Shown piece by piece: positions 48,371-57,709 of a stretch of 64,000 nt of DNA (its first letter is position 1; every line of letters starts with the position of its first letter). The stretch is taken from NCBI GenBank assembly GCA_963575645.1, contig OY754465.1:36901501-36965500 (forward strand). The letters are read 5' to 3'. The stretch is from Xanthostigma xanthostigma. Taxonomy: Eukaryota; Arthropoda; Insecta; Raphidioptera; Raphidiidae. A model generated the notes under the pieces. It did no database searches. It worked only from the letters and a program-made list of their open reading frames with translations, and was not told the origin of the DNA. The translations under genes were made by a program, and so were the position numbers.

Positions 48371-48517
48371 ATAGTCATGTACGCAAAGACTCGCGAATAA
48401 AATATAATCGAATATTATAATATTATCCAATTCGGGACATATATTAATACGGGACACGAGGATTTAATCTGGGACTGTCCCGGAAAATCCGGAACGAATA
48501 GTCACCCTAGACAAGTG
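48264..48517. mobile_element. Rearranged hAT-type element ends (CACCCTA)
   Basis: GTCACCCTA at 48501-48509 is followed by GACAAGTG. GGTCACCCTA at 48264-48273 is followed by CACTTGTC, the exact reverse complement of GACAAGTG. TAGGGTGAC(C) termini with 8-bp duplications are known for hAT-type elements. The left end, including its duplication, appears inverted relative to normal. Interior near 48430-48500 has GGGACTGTCCCGGAAAATCC, typical of such ends. Confidence 0.5.
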
Positions 48518-49142
48518 CAAACATAACGAATGTTATCATTTGGTATTATTAGTTTATTATACAAGAAAATAATGATAAATTAGACAATCGTTTCTGCAAT
48601 AATATGCCATTCAAATTTCAAAAGAAATGTGTTTTTTACAAAATTGAAATTTTGCGACAGGACTCTATCTCTAATTCGGGGCCTCCTGTCGCCGGTCCTG
48701 CCTATGAAATCCAGACTTGTAAAAAATACTTTTTAAAAGTGTTTAAATTCAAATACAAATCCTCTTGCTTCATTTGTATTTATATAAAATACTTTTCATG
48801 AATAATACTTGTAAAAATTACTTTTTAAAGTATTTGAAATACAATACAAATACTAGAAAAGTATTTATATTTGTATTTTGAGATACTTTTACTCAAATAC
48901 TTTACAAGTCTGATGAAATCATTGACGGCACTAAGTCGGGTGGTGGGAGTCGCGGTATATATATGGTGGAAGTACGGGTCTAAATGCATATTTTAATCTT
49001 GTTATCGTCTGATCTACGATCCTTTTTAGTATACGGTTGCCAAAGGTTTTTTTTAGTCATGTAAACAGTTTTTGTCTGAGTAAAACAACACTAGGTGCCC
49101 GTTATTTCGCCTTTTATAAAAAAAATAATATTATTGTTGCAG

Positions 49143-49238
49143 AGAGTTCCACCTCTTCGAGTAGATGACTTGATCGACGACTTGAAAGATGGCACTAAAC
49201 TACTCGCTCTTTTGGAAGTACTGTCAGGCGAAAAATTG
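49143..49238 (+). CDS. Msp300: Msp300/nesprin-1, coding exon 3 (CH1)
   Basis: 32 codons, phase 0 at both ends: RVPPLRVDDLIDDLKDGTKL followed by LALLEVLSGEKL. The DLxDGxKLLxLLExLSGE block is a diagnostic CH1 actin-binding segment in the nesprin/spectrin/plakin group. Acceptor TTGTTGCAG and donor TTG|GTGAGT are canonical. Confidence 0.95.
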
Positions 49239-49394
49239 GTGAGTTTTAATTACGAATTTGATATAGCATAATAAATAAAATAAAATTCTGATATCGCGTG
49301 AGGTGACGCGGGTAATGGCTTTTATTCAATGTGATATTTGTTATTCGTTGCCATGGTTACCTATATAATATGTTCAACGTCATGTAAAAATTAA

Positions 49395-49745
49395 TCAAAG
49401 CATGCTTAACTAGTTAATTTCTGACAGATCTACAAAACAAATGAACAGCTGATTTTTTTATTTTCAAAATATTTTTGAACCTATAAAGTTTAGAAAAAAA
49501 ATTAAAGAAACTTTCTTGAAAAAATAAACAGAATAATAAGCCGTAAAGAAAAGTATACCATTATTATACGATATAGTATACATCTCTTCTGCGCATGCGC
49601 CGATTTTCCACAAAAACAATAAGGCTCTTCATATATGCATACCAAACATTCTCCCAAAATTTGGATTTAATCCGCTCATCCGTTTGACCTGTATCGTTTT
49701 CACAAACAAACAGACGCACAGAGTTTTTTCCAGAAATATGTTTTT
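49395..49745. repeat. Partial copy of the TGCGCATGCGC dispersed repeat
   Basis: Contains AATTTCTGACAGATCTAC, AATAATAAGCCG, TGCGCATGCGC (49590-49600), CATTCTCCCAAAATTTGG and ACAGACGCACAGAG, in the same order as 7480-7745 and part of 41995-43110. Confidence 0.72.
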
Positions 49746-50000
49746 TTTTTTATATGGGAATCTCAAATCGAAAATCATTGTAAAATTTTGAAAAGTGAAT
49801 ACCATTCGCCCCTTGGGCTCGTGGGTTCGAATGGTAAAAGTGTTAGGGAACAAAAAAAAATGTAATTCTAAACAGAATATTCTGTCGACTGAACTTAAAT
49901 ATTACCTACTTAAAACTACTCATTGAGAATAGGTATGTTATTCCCGTTTTTTTCCTTTCAAATTAAATAAATTGATAATTAAAAGTGAGTCCTAATTTGT

Positions 50001-50149
50001 ATATGTCGCCGGGATATTGTCAAATCCGTGATATTGTAATTTCACTAGTGAAATTACAATATCACGATTGACAAAGAGTCGTGATATTATAATTTCACTA
50101 AGTGAAATTACAATATCACGGATTTGACAATATCCCGGCGACATATATA
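50001..50149. repeat. Nested perfect palindrome
   Basis: Outer arms ATATGTCGCCGGGATATTGT / ACAATATCCCGGCGACATAT. Each arm also contains a smaller palindrome around TTTCACTAGTGAAA (left) and TTTCACTAAGTGAAA (right), with CGTGATATTGTAA and its complement. The centre is GATTGACAAAGAGTC. Very few mismatches, which suggests a young insertion or strong constraint. Non-coding. Confidence 0.85.
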
Positions 50150-50410
50150 ACTATTCATCTGTTAATTTTCTGTTGCCATCATGACCTGCTATACTATTAG
50201 TTACTATAAATATGACACTTGTGCCGCGTGACGTCACTCATACGGAGAACGGCCAAGTGATAGAATTGTCAAACTTGAACTTTGATGTAGCATAACTTTG
50301 CTTTTTAAAGACATTACAGAAATTCTTTCGACAATAATTTTGTAAGTTTTAGGACTATAATTAAGAGTTAAAAAAAAACAACAGCAATGGGAACTTTTTT
50401 AATGTTTCAG

Positions 50411-50587
50411 CCCGTGGAGAGAGGGCGTAATCTTCGTCGACCGCATTTCCTCAGTAACGCGAACACCGCACTGCAATTCTTGGCCAACAAACGGATCAAG
50501 TTGGTCAACATCAACGCCAGCGACCTGGTGGACGGGAGACCGCCGGTTGTTCTTGGACTTATATGGACAATAATACTCTATTTCCAG
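50411..50587 (+). CDS. Msp300: Msp300/nesprin-1, coding exon 4 (end of CH1)
   Basis: 59 codons, phase 0 at both ends: PVERGRNLRRPHFLSNANTA, LQFLANKRIKLVNINASDLV, DGRPPVVLGLIWTIILYFQ. The VNINxxDxxDGxPxxxLGLIWxIILxxQ run completes CH1 and is an actin-binding surface element. The exon is much more GC-rich than its introns, like exon 1. Donor CAG|GTGAGA is canonical. The open frame continues to 50722 into the intron but loses homology at the donor. Confidence 0.95.
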
Positions 50588-51029
50588 GTGAGATACCAAT
50601 CTCTTCCTTGTTCACACGTTCACGTCACAACGAACAGGTCTGTCATTTTTCTCACCATTTTGTACATCTTCAGTTTGTTCGTTTTTTGTGTTGCCGTCTC
50701 GTCTTGTCTCGGCGAGAAATGACCATTCTCAGTCTGTTAATTTGCAAGTTATTTACACAGCAAGCATCCCGCGGGCTTGATTCCAAGGGGATGCAAAATT
50801 CTTGTCCGTGAAATGCAACCGTGTCGCGGAAGGAGATATTTTACTTTCAATTTCATTTCCCGGTATTTCTTTATTTCACTTCCCCTCCTCCCTCGTGACA
50901 TCAAGTTGTGTAAATTCACTTGCAAATTAATATTTTCCAATTTCTCTTTGCACTGATTATATCAGCAGTAAAAAAAGAAACTTGAGAATTGATTTTTAAA
51001 ATAATTTTCTTTATTCTATCAGTTATAAA
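50588..51029. other. Start of intron 4, nothing recognised
   Basis: Intron 4 spans 50588-57551 (7.0 kb). This first part has short frames in several registers with no domain. Confidence 0.55.
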
Positions 51030-52520
51030 TATACAGAATGATTTATTAGTTCCTGACAAACTTTGTTAGATGCAAAAAAAAAAAAGTGAATGAATTTTGG
51101 TCTTTTTTCACTTTTTAAACGCTTTATATTAGTTTGGGTTGTAAATATGTGTGTATGTATGTATGTAACTAACTGTCCGTAACGGAATCTTTGAGCATAA
51201 TTTTCACCAATTTCCCGAAGTCTGATTAATTTGAAACTTTGCATACGTATCAAGGACCGATGACAATGCAATAATTTGATAACAGTTTCCCATTATCCTT
51301 ATTAGGACCCCCAGGATTAATAAATTCTTTTATAGATCCTCTGTAGTAAACGCTTTATTTTCACCAATTTCCCGAAGTCTGATTAATTTGAAACTTTGCA
51401 TACGTATCAAGGACCGATGACAATGCAATAATTTGATAACAGTTTCCCATTATCCTTATTAGGACCCCCAGGATTAATAAATTCTTTTCCCGAAGTCTGA
51501 TTAATTTGAAACTTTGCATACGTATCAAGGACCGATGACAATGCAATAATTTGATAACAGTTTCCCATTATCCTTATTAGGACCCCCAGGATTAATAAAT
51601 TCTTTTATAGATCCTCTGTAGTAAACGCTTTATTTTCACCAATTTCCCGAAGTCTGATTAATTTGAAACTTTGCATACGTATCAAGGACCGATGACAATG
51701 CAATAATTTGATAACAGTTTCCCATTATCCTTATTAGGACCCCCAGGATTAATAAATTCTTTTCCCGAAGTCTGATTAATTTGAAACTTTGCATACGTAT
51801 CAAGGACCGATGACAATGCAATAATTTGATAACAGTTTCCCATTATCCTTATTAGGACCCCCAGGATTAATAAATTCTTTTATAGATCCTCTGTAGTAAA
51901 CGCTTTATTTTCACCAATTTCCCGAAGTCTGATTAATTTGAAACTTTGCATACGTATCAAGGACCGATGACAATGCAATAATTTGATAACAGTTTCCCAT
52001 TATCCTTATTAGGACCCCCAGGATTAATAAATTCTTTTATAGATCCTCAAACTAAAAAGTGAAAAATAAAATATAGTTTAAAAAAAACTAAAAAACACGC
52101 TTTATATCGGACTAAAAAGTAAAAAATAATTGTTTTAAAATAAGCTTAAAAAGCGTTGGGCGCTTTGTTCCACATTTTCGTACATCGAGCGCCCAACGCT
52201 TTTTAAGCTTATTTTAAAACAATTATTTTTTACTTTTTAGTCCGATATAAAGCGTGTTTTTTAGTTTTTTTTAAACTATATTTTATTTAAAACTCAAAAT
52301 AAGTATATCTAAATGTGCTACACTTACCTAAATCATAATGTGATAAAAACATTATTTTATTTGAAACATTAACTATACTTACCTTGTCAGCATCCACGTG
52401 CATATAGCCTAATGTTAATTAAGTAAAAACAAAAAAAAAATAATAATAATATTCGATATTTCTTTTTTTTTTGATGAGCTTTCATCTGTCAAAGTTTGAG
52501 CTAATAAATCATTCTGTATA
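51030..52520. mobile_element. TA-ended element with higher-order tandem repeat and hairpin
   Basis: Perfect 20-bp inverted ends TATACAGAATGATTTATTAG. Inside is a tandem array (51190-52045) of six repeats starting CCCGAAGTCTGATTAATTTG at 51214, 51371, 51489, 51646, 51764 and 51921. Spacings of 157, 118, 157, 118 and 157 make a 275-bp higher-order unit with almost no divergence. A near-perfect hairpin follows at 52070-52288, with arms about 95 bp (AAGCTTAAAAAGCGTTGGGC and complement). Minus-strand 61-82 codon frames in the array are repeat artefacts. No transposase. Confidence 0.85.
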
Positions 52521-52940
52521 AAAGCACTCGGCCACAGGTGGTGAGGAACCGGTACATTTTTCTTATATAATACATTTGTTTATTTTTTTGTTTTTAGTAG
52601 ACATAACACATGCACTATGTGAATGTTTATTTAATTTAATCAAGTAATCATACAACAAAAAACTCATCTAATAAAAAATGTCGATGCTTTTTAATTACCA
52701 CATGAAGCTGTATTTCCGTGTTTTGATTAAATTAAAAAAATACAGTCATTAAAAAACGATAGACAATTTTTTTTGATGAACGTGAGTACACACGAGCTAT
52801 ATAAGGAAGTAATGAATTTTTCCTTACAATCTCAGATAACAATCAACAGGCGAACCTCAATTCACGGAAAGTGAAAATAAAATATTCTTAAGTGTATTCT
52901 TCACTGACGACCAAATACATCGAAGTTCGTTATAATTTTT
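52521..52940. other. Intron 4, AT-rich spacer
   Basis: No features recognised. Confidence 0.5.
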
Positions 52941-53856
52941 AGGGTTCCGTACCCGAAGTGTGCCCAACGGGGCCCTATTACTAAGTCTCCACTGCCCGCC
53001 CGTCCGTCTGTCTGTCAGTGGGTTGTATCTCATGAACCGTAATAGGTAGAACGTTGAATTTTTTACAGAGTGTGTATTATTGCCGCTATAACAGCAAATA
53101 ATGGAAAACCAATTTTTTTATACACAATACATTCTATACTACTAAGGTGACCAACTATACTCATTTACTGAGTTTTGTACTCTTTTTTCGCAAACCGTAC
53201 TCTTTTCAATCCTGTACTCTGAAAGTACTCATTTGTATAATTTTATACTCATTTGTATTTCCAAAACATTTTTTTAGATTATTTTATTTCAATTTTATTA
53301 ATTAAATATTTAAAATTATTTTGACAGTGATTTGAATTTCACGCGCGCATATTGCTTGCCGTTTCCGGCACGTTAGAGGACAGGGCAAACACCAGACACG
53401 AGTTTGACAGTGATTTGAATTTCGCGCGCACATATGGCTGCCGTTTCCGGCACAATTGAGAGGCCGTATTATGTACCTGGAGAGATAGATAGATACTACA
53501 GACCTCTTTTTCTAACAACGCAAAATTACATTTGTGAAAAGAGATGGATAGGTATATCTATCTCTCCAATATTTGTGTACGTAATCCCCAGGCTGATCTT
53601 TGATGTGCAGTATGTACGGCATGCTTGACAGTCTTGACGCATGCGTAGTATGTACGTTTTTTCTTCTTTTTTTCACCTATGAAATACTTGCAAAGTGTAC
53701 TCTTTTTGAACAAAAAATAGTTGGTCACCTTAATACTACACATACAAAATTTTCAAGACTCGATTCCCGTGATGGACGAACTATGTATTTACATACCTAC
53801 AAGTTTGTACGGAGCCCTCGGTGCGCGATTCCGACTCGCATTTGGCCGGTTTTTTC
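52941..53856. mobile_element. Dispersed repeat AGGGTTCCGTACCC...TTTGGCCGG, interrupted
   Basis: Head AGGGTTCCGTACCCGAAGTG with GGGGCCCTATTACTAAGTCT, CCGTCTGTCTGTCAG and GGTTGTATCTCATGAACCGT. Tail CGGAGCCCTCGGTGCGCGAT then TCCGACTCGCATTTGGCCGG. From memory this pattern is a very common dispersed repeat in Lepidoptera and some other insects. A hAT-type element (53143-53732) splits it. No ORF. Confidence 0.75.
53143..53732. mobile_element. hAT-like nonautonomous element, nested
   Basis: Inverted ends TAAGGTGACCAACTAT and ATAGTTGGTCACCTTA, flanked by a 7-bp direct repeat ATACTAC (53136-53142 and 53733-53739). The TAAGGTGACC terminus resembles hAT-type TAGGGTGACC ends. Inside, a ~45-bp block (TTTGACAGTGATTTGAATTT.., from 53321 and 53402) is duplicated, with CCGTTTCCGGCAC. 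Short frames at 53434-53896 are not recognisable proteins. Confidence 0.75.
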
Positions 53857-54920
53857 GTTAACCCTGCACACAAATTACCGAAATAAAATTACTTAATCCG
53901 TTAGACTCTTCGCACATGGGTCGATTGTTTGTCAACCTGAGTTTCAAACCAGTTCAGGATGCAACTGATTTGCAATCGATTGAGATTTTTTATCCGCACA
54001 CGAGTGCGACAGACGGCATTGATTGAGGTGCAAAATCGAAATTATTAAAAATATGCTAGATATCGAAAAAAATTACTATCACCAAATAACAAATACGAAA
54101 AAGTTAGTTGCATGGCTTTCAGTGTATTATCGAAATTATTCTTTTCATCTATGTTTGTTGACAACTAAATTTCTTTGACTGCTTGTTGGCACGTCATGGC
54201 TACATTAAAAATTTTGAAAAAACAATGCCACGTTGGTGTACAAAGGTTCGCCACCCCTGACTTAGTGTATACATATTTTATAATTAGCGTTTTTCTATGC
54301 AACCAAAGTCAATTTAAAGGTAGCAAACGTCCTGATCCTTAGAGATTGCCAAAGCTCGAAAAGCATTGAAAATCAAAGAATGTTTCGTTTCGAGAAAATT
54401 TTGTGACTGAATATTTTTTTCCTATAATTGCACTTACAAAACATTTTTCTTTAATTTTGCGGTACTATTTCTAAAATCTGTCGCCTTAGGCCTTGACCTG
54501 CTCCATCTATGGGTTAATCCGCCACTGTTAAAAGGAAAAATTACATTTCTAGAATGTTTGCGAGAAGGTTCGCTTATATTGAATTTAATTTTTCAATTCA
54601 GGATAGTAACATTTGTGTTGTTCTTTTAGAAAAAAACGTCCCTCGTACTTTCACTTGCAGAAACACAAAAACAGAAAGTATGACCAATTTTTTTCTTTGC
54701 TAGAACTGCTTAAATCACCTAGAATTATTTTGTAGTGGTTTTTTATAGTTTTTTCGAACTCGTTTGGTGCACTTATATTCTCTCACAATAATTTTGAATA
54801 GAATTATATCGTTAATTTAGTTTCAAGGCGCTGTATATATTTATTTTAACTTATTACGATACTGTGGGATGCATAACGCATTGTCAGAAAATCAGGATTG
54901 ACGGTAATCTTCGATGATAG
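53857..54920. other. Intron 4, nothing recognised
   Basis: AT-rich. GGGTTAATCCGCCACTG near 54511 resembles the end of a hAT-type element (compare TTAATCCGGCACTG at 11920), but no matching left end was found. Confidence 0.45.
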
Positions 54921-55163
54921 ATGGAATTTGGGACAGGAATAATTTCTACAGCACTCGACCTCAGCGTCGGTCTGGTCTCAGGGAATACCGGGACTTTTCC
55001 CGGTGAGCCGCCGGTCCTCCGTGGACCGGTCCGGTTCGGATCTATTTCTTCTTTGTTACACGGTCACGTAGAGGCGTTTGACAATTTTTCCGGTAACTTT
55101 TTAGGTCCCAGACCGACCCTGCTCGAGCCTACGGCGACCATAAGTATATTTCAGTTTTTATAG
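54921..55163 (+). other. Unidentified GC-rich open frame in intron 4
   Basis: An 80-codon frame in a GC-rich island within AT-rich DNA. The peptide has Gly/Pro-rich runs (GNTGTFPGEPPVLRGPVRFG) and no known domain. Flanks show no exon-type acceptor or donor fitting the Msp300 phase (0). Most likely a retroelement or SINE body of foreign composition. Confidence 0.3.
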
Positions 55164-56576
55164 ATGCAGGAATTGGCTGAAGTCGCCGTCAACTTTTTAT
55201 TACATAGACTTATAGAAAAACAAACGACAGTTGTATACAAAGAAAGATCTTTTTCCGAAAGAAATTTAGACAAAAATGCGTAGAAAAAATGGTTTTAAAA
55301 AGGAACTTCTACCAATAAATTACGCTTAATACACGCATGCACAAATTCGGAGAAATAGTGTTTCAATTGATCAATTATTTCTTTGGAAATATGTATTCGA
55401 TTTAAAACTACAGTAGGTATTTAATTTATATGAATAGTCCTGAGTTCTGACTGTTGATAGCCTTTAAAAAACATTGTCTTAAGCTCCTTGTCTGTCCAGA
55501 CTTCCAGACAACGCGTTGTGCAACTAAACATTAGTTGACAAAATTTATGCCAATTGAACACTGTAAACTGTTATCGTAAAATTAAGAAACAGCAAAATCT
55601 GTATTTTTGTAAATGAATATTTTGCCACAGCTTTTTTTGTAAACATGCACATAATTTATTTATTTGTACAACAAGCTTCGTAACAGAGGATTTGGATTAA
55701 AGTCGGTGAGTTGTAATCTGCGTAGTAATTGTGATTTTTTTAAAAATTTTTACTTTTCTCGCACATTTTGGTTTAGATGCTATTTAGTGTCGTTTTAATA
55801 TCGAGCTCTACATGCACTGTGGTGTCTTTTTTCGTACTTTCAAATTATAAAACTGATATTAAAGGAATAACGAGAAATATATATGAATATTTAAAATTGA
55901 TAATTTAAAATATAATTTTGATTCCAAAATGATCTTTATCACAGTTATTTGTCATCTACAACAATTTTCGATTTGATGATAAACACAAAAATTTACTATT
56001 TTCTCCTCGAAACTTCGTCGCCAAGAATTTTATAGTAGTATATTAATACAATAATAATTAGTACGGGATACAAGGCTAAATTAAAAACAATATCTGTTCA
56101 CTAAACATATTTAATGGTGAACGTTTCGACACAAATTTTTACCTTCTTCAGGATCTTAAAAAATTAGCAAATTGTCAAAACTTCAAAACTAAATAAATTG
56201 TAAAAACCAATATCGTAAAAGAAATATAAAATAATTATTAATGTGACTTGTAAAGTGCGATCGAACGGTTTTTCAGCTACGACTGAGCCTAACTTCTTTT
56301 TTTCACGTTCGGGTAATTATAATGATTTTAGCGAAACACCTATCTAAACGGTAAGACCCCGCTTAACGCTAGGAAAACGTTACAATGAGTTCTTTTGCGA
56401 AACGAAACTCAGTTAAACAAGGTTATCTTAACTCGTAAATAATAGGGATAAGTGAAACATAACAATACAAATATATATTGACGCTGATGACCTCAGCTGT
56501 TGAGCGTCTATAATTTACAATCTCTCTCTCACAAATATATATTTGATATCGTGTCCATCGAGATAACAATAATTAA
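55164..56576. other. Intron 4, AT-rich, one hammerhead-core-like motif
   Basis: On the minus strand, CTGAAGA (56151-56145) and GAAAC (56127-56123) bracket a 17-nt potential stem-loop, as in the repeats at 25141-25316 and 29701-29994. Otherwise no recognised features. A block ATGACCTCAGCTGTTGAGCG (56484) recurs inverted near 21606. Confidence 0.45.
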
Positions 56577-56886
56577 TTAGAAAAATCGCAGGATTGTGGA
56601 CAAATAGTTAGATTTATTTAGTGTACGACGTTTTGTGTATATGTTACGGTTAATACAAGAAAGTAGTTAATTCGCGAATTAACCGGCTAATATCCGAATT
56701 AACCAATCTTTGACGTTTGTTAATTCGGGTATTAGCCGGTTAATTCGCGAATTAACTACTTTCTTGTATTAACCGTAACATATAGATTTAGACTTTTTTA
56801 CTTGAAAAAGTCTAAATCTATATAAACGAAACGTCGTACACTAAATAAATCTAACTTTTTGTCCACAATTCTGTGATTTTTCTTAT
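56577..56886. mobile_element. Inverted-repeat element enclosing palindromic MITE copy 2
   Basis: Outer arms of about 60 bp: TTAGAAAAATCGCAGGATTG...TTTAGTGTACGACG and the reverse complement at 56822-56886. They enclose the MITE at 56640-56783 and a small hairpin TATAGATTTAGACTT/AAGTCTAAATCTATA (56781-56822). Confidence 0.7.
56640..56783. repeat. Palindromic MITE with GTTAATTCGCGAATTAAC, copy 2
   Basis: Full-length 144-bp copy: TATGTTACGGTTAATACAAG, AAAGTAGTTAATTCGCGAAT, TAACCGGCTAATA, then the mirrored arm ending GTATTAACCGTAACATA. Near-perfect hairpin. Also at 61341-61486 and, truncated, at 27338-27466. Confidence 0.88.
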
Positions 56887-57053
56887 TAATAACAATTAAA
56901 AAATAGTTTTCATTTTATTTTTTTGTAATATTTATTGTTAAATACTTTATTATTAGGTACTCCATTGCTAGTATCGAAGTTTATTCATAAAACATTAATT
57001 ATCTAAAGAAGTTATGTTTGTGGTGAGCAAGGTTCTTCCTCATGTGACATTTT

Positions 57054-57261
57054 TTATATTTTTGTGAAGAAGTCATCTAATGTCTTTTTTCTTTCCTGTT
57101 TCGTTAAACAAGCTTCGTCTTGCCATTGAACTTCGATCAACATGTAATTATTTTGCATAAACAGACCCATAATTTCCTTTATAGTGACTAACCTTTTTTT
57201 GGAAACCGCGTAATACTGAAACAGCGTTAAGCGGAGCAGCGTTAAGTTGGATCTTACTGTA
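57054..57261 (-). mobile_element. pogo/Tigger-like remnant with transposase tail
   Basis: On the minus strand the terminus CAGTAAGATCCAACTTAACG, followed by GCTCCGCTTAACGC, sits next to a TA and resembles pogo-type ends. It is followed within 160 bp by a frame ending QERKKTLDDFFTKI, a PCNA-binding-like tail (KxxLxxFF) as in pogo-type transposases. The 5' end is thus joined to the C-terminal codons, indicating a large internal deletion. The other terminus was not located. Confidence 0.5.
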
Positions 57262-57551
57262 TTGTGTTGAATTGGTGTTTTAAGGAAAAATATTGTCGCC
57301 ATCGATTATAGAATTCTTTCCTTGTTTACATTTTTAGTTTTGCTTTTCTTAAATTTGGTATTTTTTCATTTTCTAGTACAATTATTTAGCGAATTTTGTG
57401 TTTCCGTGTGTCTGTACGAGTACAAAATACAATATTTCGTTTTTGAAATGTTTCTTATACCAATTGTATGTGACAGCTTTATATTGGTTTTAGTATGTTC
57501 TTTTCATTTCTGTCATCTGTGTCGTTAATTGTAAATTGATTTTTGCTTTAG
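57262..57551. other. End of intron 4
   Basis: T-rich sequence ending in the acceptor TTTTTGCTTTAG. The open frame at 57322-57528 is T-rich, Phe/Leu/Val-rich and without homologue by eye. Confidence 0.6.
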
Positions 57552-57709
57552 ATTGAAGAAAATAGCCGCGCCCTTGAATATTTGGGACACGGTTTTGGCA
57601 GCGCGAGCAGTTTAGAAAGTGCCGGCTCAACTTCATCTGCTCAAAAGGACAAATGGAAGCAGGGTGCAAGAAAAACGCTTCTGCAATGGGTTACAAACGC
57701 CTTGCCCAA
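57552..57709 (+). CDS. Msp300: Msp300/nesprin-1, coding exon 5 (CH1-CH2 linker, start of CH2)
   Basis: 158 nt, starting in phase 0 and ending with two bases of a Lys codon. IEE continues the conserved ILYFQIEE junction of nesprins. A Ser/Gly-rich linker follows (GFGSASSLESAGSTSSAQ, residues about 394-412), and then CH2 begins with KWKQGARKTLLQWVTNALPK. The Ser-rich CH1-CH2 linker is a nesprin feature. Donor CCCAA|GTAAGA. Confidence 0.94.

Larger units (their letters stand above)
47818..49142. other. Intron 2
   Basis: 1325 bp. It holds a palindromic element (47985-48370) and a hAT-type end in an odd orientation (48264-48517). The rest is AT-rich. The frame at 48604-48801 has no recognisable product. 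Confidence 0.7.
49239..50410. other. Intron 3
   Basis: 1172 bp containing a partial dispersed repeat (49395-49745) and a nested palindrome (50001-50149). Otherwise AT-rich. Acceptor TTTCAG precedes exon 4. Confidence 0.7.

Noticed and set aside
51023-51821. Several identical minus-strand ORFs beginning MHCHRSLIRMQ.
   Set aside because: They are the same repeat unit read repeatedly in a tandem array; no start, splice or domain evidence.
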